Of a stretch of 23,259 bases of DNA, positions 21,346 to 23,259 are shown piece by piece. Source of the stretch: Candidatus Bathyarchaeota archaeon (GTDB lineage: Archaea; Thermoproteota; Bathyarchaeia; TCS64); NCBI GenBank assembly GCA_014730055.1, contig WJIV01000138.1, forward strand, positions 1 through 23,259, written 5' to 3'. Positions within the stretch are counted from its first letter, which is position 1, and each line of letters starts with the position of its first letter. The notes beneath the pieces were generated by a model. The model saw only the letters and a program-made list of their open reading frames with translations. It was not told the origin of the DNA and made no database searches. Made by a program: the position numbers and the translations under genes.

Positions 21346-22044
21346 ATGAGAGATGAAGAAATTTCAAAAATTTTTGAGACAGCTAAGGCTGATGAAAGAG
21401 ACTTCCTATTCGAGCACGAAGCCAAGAAGCTTTTTGCGATGTACGATATGCCTGTTACAAAGATCCATGTTGCGGAGACGGAGGATGAGGCAGTTAAAGC
21501 TGCTGAAGAGATCGGCTATCCTATTGTCCTGAAGATTGTAAGCCCTCAGATTCTGCATAAGTCTGACGCAGGTGGAGTTATCGTCGGTGTCGAGGATGAG
21601 CAGGGTATCCGCGATGGCTTCAACAAGATCATAAGGAACGCGAAGAACTACAAGGAAGATGCCGAGATTACTGGGATCCTTGTCCAAGAGATGGCGCCAA
21701 AGGGCACTGAGATTATCATTGGTAGCACCACTGATCCTACATTTGGTCCTACCTTGATGTTTGGGCTTGGAGGAATATTTGTTGAAATTCTTAAGGACGT
21801 CAGCTTTAGGGTTGCACCTATCGAGGAGGAGGACGCAAAGGAGATGATAAGGGAAATAAGAGCCTACAAAATACTTGAAGGAGCCCGAGGAAACCCACCG
21901 GTCGATCAGGAGACTCTGGCTGATATACTTCTAAAGACCAGTAACATGCTTATGGACTGCCCTGAGATAAAGGAACTAGACATGAATCCTATCTTGGCTT
22001 ATCCCGACGGTGCGAGAATAGTCGACGCCAGAATTATTATGTAA
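21346..22044 (+). CDS. ADP-forming acyl/acetyl-CoA synthetase, beta subunit (ATP-grasp)
   Basis: This 232-aa ATP-grasp protein matches the separate beta subunit of archaeal ADP-forming acyl-CoA synthetases. Those enzymes convert acyl-CoA, ADP and phosphate into acid, CoA and ATP, a main ATP-yielding step of archaeal fermentation. It shows EHEAKKLFAMYDMPVT, GYPIVLKIVSPQILHKSDAGGV with the conserved histidine H71 that takes part in phosphoryl transfer, GTEIIIGSTTDPTFGPTLMFGLGGIFVEILKDVSFRVAP, and the C-terminal ELDMNPILAY...VDARI. Length is full for the subunit. The SD and TATA box are well placed. The alpha subunit gene is not next to it, so it must be supplied from elsewhere. Substrate range (acetyl, branched or aryl) cannot be told. 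Confidence 0.92.
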   Translation: MRDEEISKIFETAKADERDFLFEHEAKKLFAMYDMPVTKIHVAETEDEAVKAAEEIGYPIVLKIVSPQILHKSDAGGVIVGVEDEQGIRDGFNKIIRNAKNYKEDAEITGILVQEMAPKGTEIIIGSTTDPTFGPTLMFGLGGIFVEILKDVSFRVAPIEEEDAKEMIREIRAYKILEGARGNPPVDQETLADILLKTSNMLMDCPEIKELDMNPILAYPDGARIVDARIIM

Positions 22045-22064
22045 AAACTTCCAATATCTTTTTG

Positions 22065-23259
22065 TTATTTAGGAAATTTTTTGAATAGAGGTTTGACTGC
22101 TTTCAACGTCTCGATGTATAGTTCATAGTGCTTTCTATATTCTTCTACGTTTTGTGGACTCGTGAGCACTTTTTCTCCAAGCCATTCCTCAATCACGCGG
22201 TAATCTTTGAAAAGACCTGTACCCAATCCGGCTAGGATCGCGTCCCCCAGTGGAGCACCATGAGCATCAGGGATATAATACATATCAATCCCTGTGACAT
22301 CGGTTATGATCTGCCTCCAGAGAGAAGAGCGAGCACCACCATCAACCAGAGTAGCGTTGTTTATTATGATACCAGTTTCCTTAGCAGCATCGATACTGTA
22401 CCTCATGGCATAAGCAACACCTTCGAGAACTGATCTGAACATATGTGACTTTGTATGGGAGACAGATAAACCTATGAATCCCCCTCGGAGGTGCTCATCC
22501 CAGTATGGGGCTCTTTCTCCTATCATCATATGTGGTAGGAATATGAGGTTATCACTTCCTATTTCGATCTTCGAAGCCATTTCATCCAGTATTTGATACT
22601 CTTCAGTACTATGATATTCGTCTATCATCTTTTTTGGAATGCCAAGATGGTCTCTGAACCATCTCACCGAGTATCCCGCTGTTGAGATGCCCGTGAAGCC
22701 GTATAGATACTTCCTTCCATTTACAACATATGGAAAGTTTACAAGTTTTGGCGATAGTCTCGCTTTGTGGCTTATGAATCCATTACACATACTTGTGCCC
22801 AGCATAGACGCAAGGTCCCCATCCTCTATTGCTCCCCCAGCTAACGCACTTACTGCTGCATCTATTCCGCCTGCGCAGACGGAAGTGCCTCTATTGAGAC
22901 CTAATTCATCAGAAGCACCCTGCGTTACTTCTCCAACCACCTCCTCTGAGCTGTGGATCTTCTCAGGAAAGAAGCTTCTAGGTATTCTCAGTTCCTCCAT
23001 CATCTCTTCGCTCCAATCCCTCCTGTGGATGTCAAATATTCCACCATAGTTACCTGCACTACTGAAGTCTATGTTCTCCTCTCCTGTGAGGAGCCTTATG
23101 ATGTGGGCGTTAGGGGTTTCGAACCTGTGTATCTTCTCCCAGTTATCAGGTTCGTTATTTCTTATCCACATCATCTTTGTATATCCATAGTATGGGTCTA
23201 TCACATTCCCGGTTACCTCAAATAGGGATTCAGTTCCAATTCTTTCATCGACCCATTTA
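22065..23259 (-). CDS. FGGY-family carbohydrate kinase (5' end outside window)
   Basis: This is an ATP-dependent sugar kinase of the FGGY family, xylulokinase-like. The frame is open to the right edge of the window, giving 397 visible residues. The upstream residues (KWVDERIGTESLFEVTGN, directly before the GTG at 23204) fit the family's W-D-x-R...TGN block, so the GTG is internal and the true N-terminus, probably about 80-100 residues, is missing. Visible motifs are CAGGIDAAVSALAGGA with the catalytic aspartate, the phosphate loop SMLGTSMCNGF and the adenosine motif LVDGGARSSLWRQIITDVTG. The sugar substrate cannot be assigned. It converges on the ACD beta gene with a 20-nt gap that carries a short T-run. 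Confidence 0.9.
   Translation of the reverse strand, partial: KWVDERIGTESLFEVTGNVIDPYYGYTKMMWIRNNEPDNWEKIHRFETPNAHIIRLLTGEENIDFSSAGNYGGIFDIHRRDWSEEMMEELRIPRSFFPEKIHSSEEVVGEVTQGASDELGLNRGTSVCAGGIDAAVSALAGGAIEDGDLASMLGTSMCNGFISHKARLSPKLVNFPYVVNGRKYLYGFTGISTAGYSVRWFRDHLGIPKKMIDEYHSTEEYQILDEMASKIEIGSDNLIFLPHMMIGERAPYWDEHLRGGFIGLSVSHTKSHMFRSVLEGVAYAMRYSIDAAKETGIIINNATLVDGGARSSLWRQIITDVTGIDMYYIPDAHGAPLGDAILAGLGTGLFKDYRVIEEWLGEKVLTSPQNVEEYRKHYELYIETLKAVKPLFKKFPK

Noticed and set aside
22639..23225. Plus-strand frames of 136 and 90 aa inside the FGGY kinase
   Set aside because: They are antisense to a clearly recognisable kinase and encode no recognisable domain.

Overview
The window reads as a piece of an AT-rich, gene-dense archaeal chromosome, probably from an uncultured lineage. 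The evidence is archaeal in kind: an archaeosortase, an ADP-forming acyl-CoA synthetase beta subunit, the TldD/TldE pair and a COG1751-type protein. TATA-like boxes sit about 25-30 nt upstream of several starts, as in leaderless archaeal promoters. Shine-Dalgarno (SD) sequences are of the GGTGA/GGAGGT type, which pair with the archaeal 16S tail. GTG and TTG starts are common. I cannot place the phylum from the sequence alone; an Asgard/TACK-like archaeon is only a guess. There are no rRNAs, tRNAs, insertion sequences or CRISPR arrays.

Layout. 1-733: a small ORF followed in the same frame by a winged-helix reading frame that has no start codon, then a C(UUCG)G hairpin. 734-4350 (minus): an Fpg/Nei-like protein lacking the catalytic N-terminal proline, then tldD and tldE with a TGATG overlap. 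4603-6972 (plus): a large HerA-like ATPase with a coiled-coil tail. 7122-7940 (minus): a PhzF-family isomerase with a leaderless-type promoter. 8193-10533 (minus): an M14 carboxypeptidase followed by an archaeosortase. 10638-12437: a GNAT acetyltransferase converging, with no spacer, on a DUF6144-like cysteine protein whose N-terminus resembles a recombinase core-binding domain. 12438-13094: a gene-poor stretch with coding remnants and an 18-bp dyad. 13095-13667: a pyruvate-kinase-C-terminal-like protein.

13675-15847 (minus): thrB-thrC, the last two steps of threonine synthesis (homoserine to O-phosphohomoserine to threonine). 16022-16731 (plus): a NifU-type Fe-S scaffold coupled to a small HExxH protein, ending in a hairpin plus U-tract terminator. 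16724-17293 (minus): a stand-alone response regulator. 17486-20164 (plus): a probable operon of flavin reductase, flavodoxin, M20 deacylase/peptidase and an unrecognised protein. 20106-21230 (minus): an orphan LivM permease. 21346-22044 (plus): an orphan ACD beta subunit. 22065-23259 (minus): an FGGY carbohydrate kinase whose 5' end lies outside the window.

Most of the window is ordinary metabolism, but it is mixed with several orphan components whose usual partners are absent. The points most worth a second look are the start-less winged-helix frame, the proline-less Fpg homologue, the HerA-like ATPase with two dyads in its promoter region, the DUF6144-like protein with a recombinase-like N-terminus, the M14-archaeosortase pair, and SD-preceded mini-ORFs overlapping the starts of fpg-like and thrB. 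I do not see a clearly recognisable new multi-gene system.
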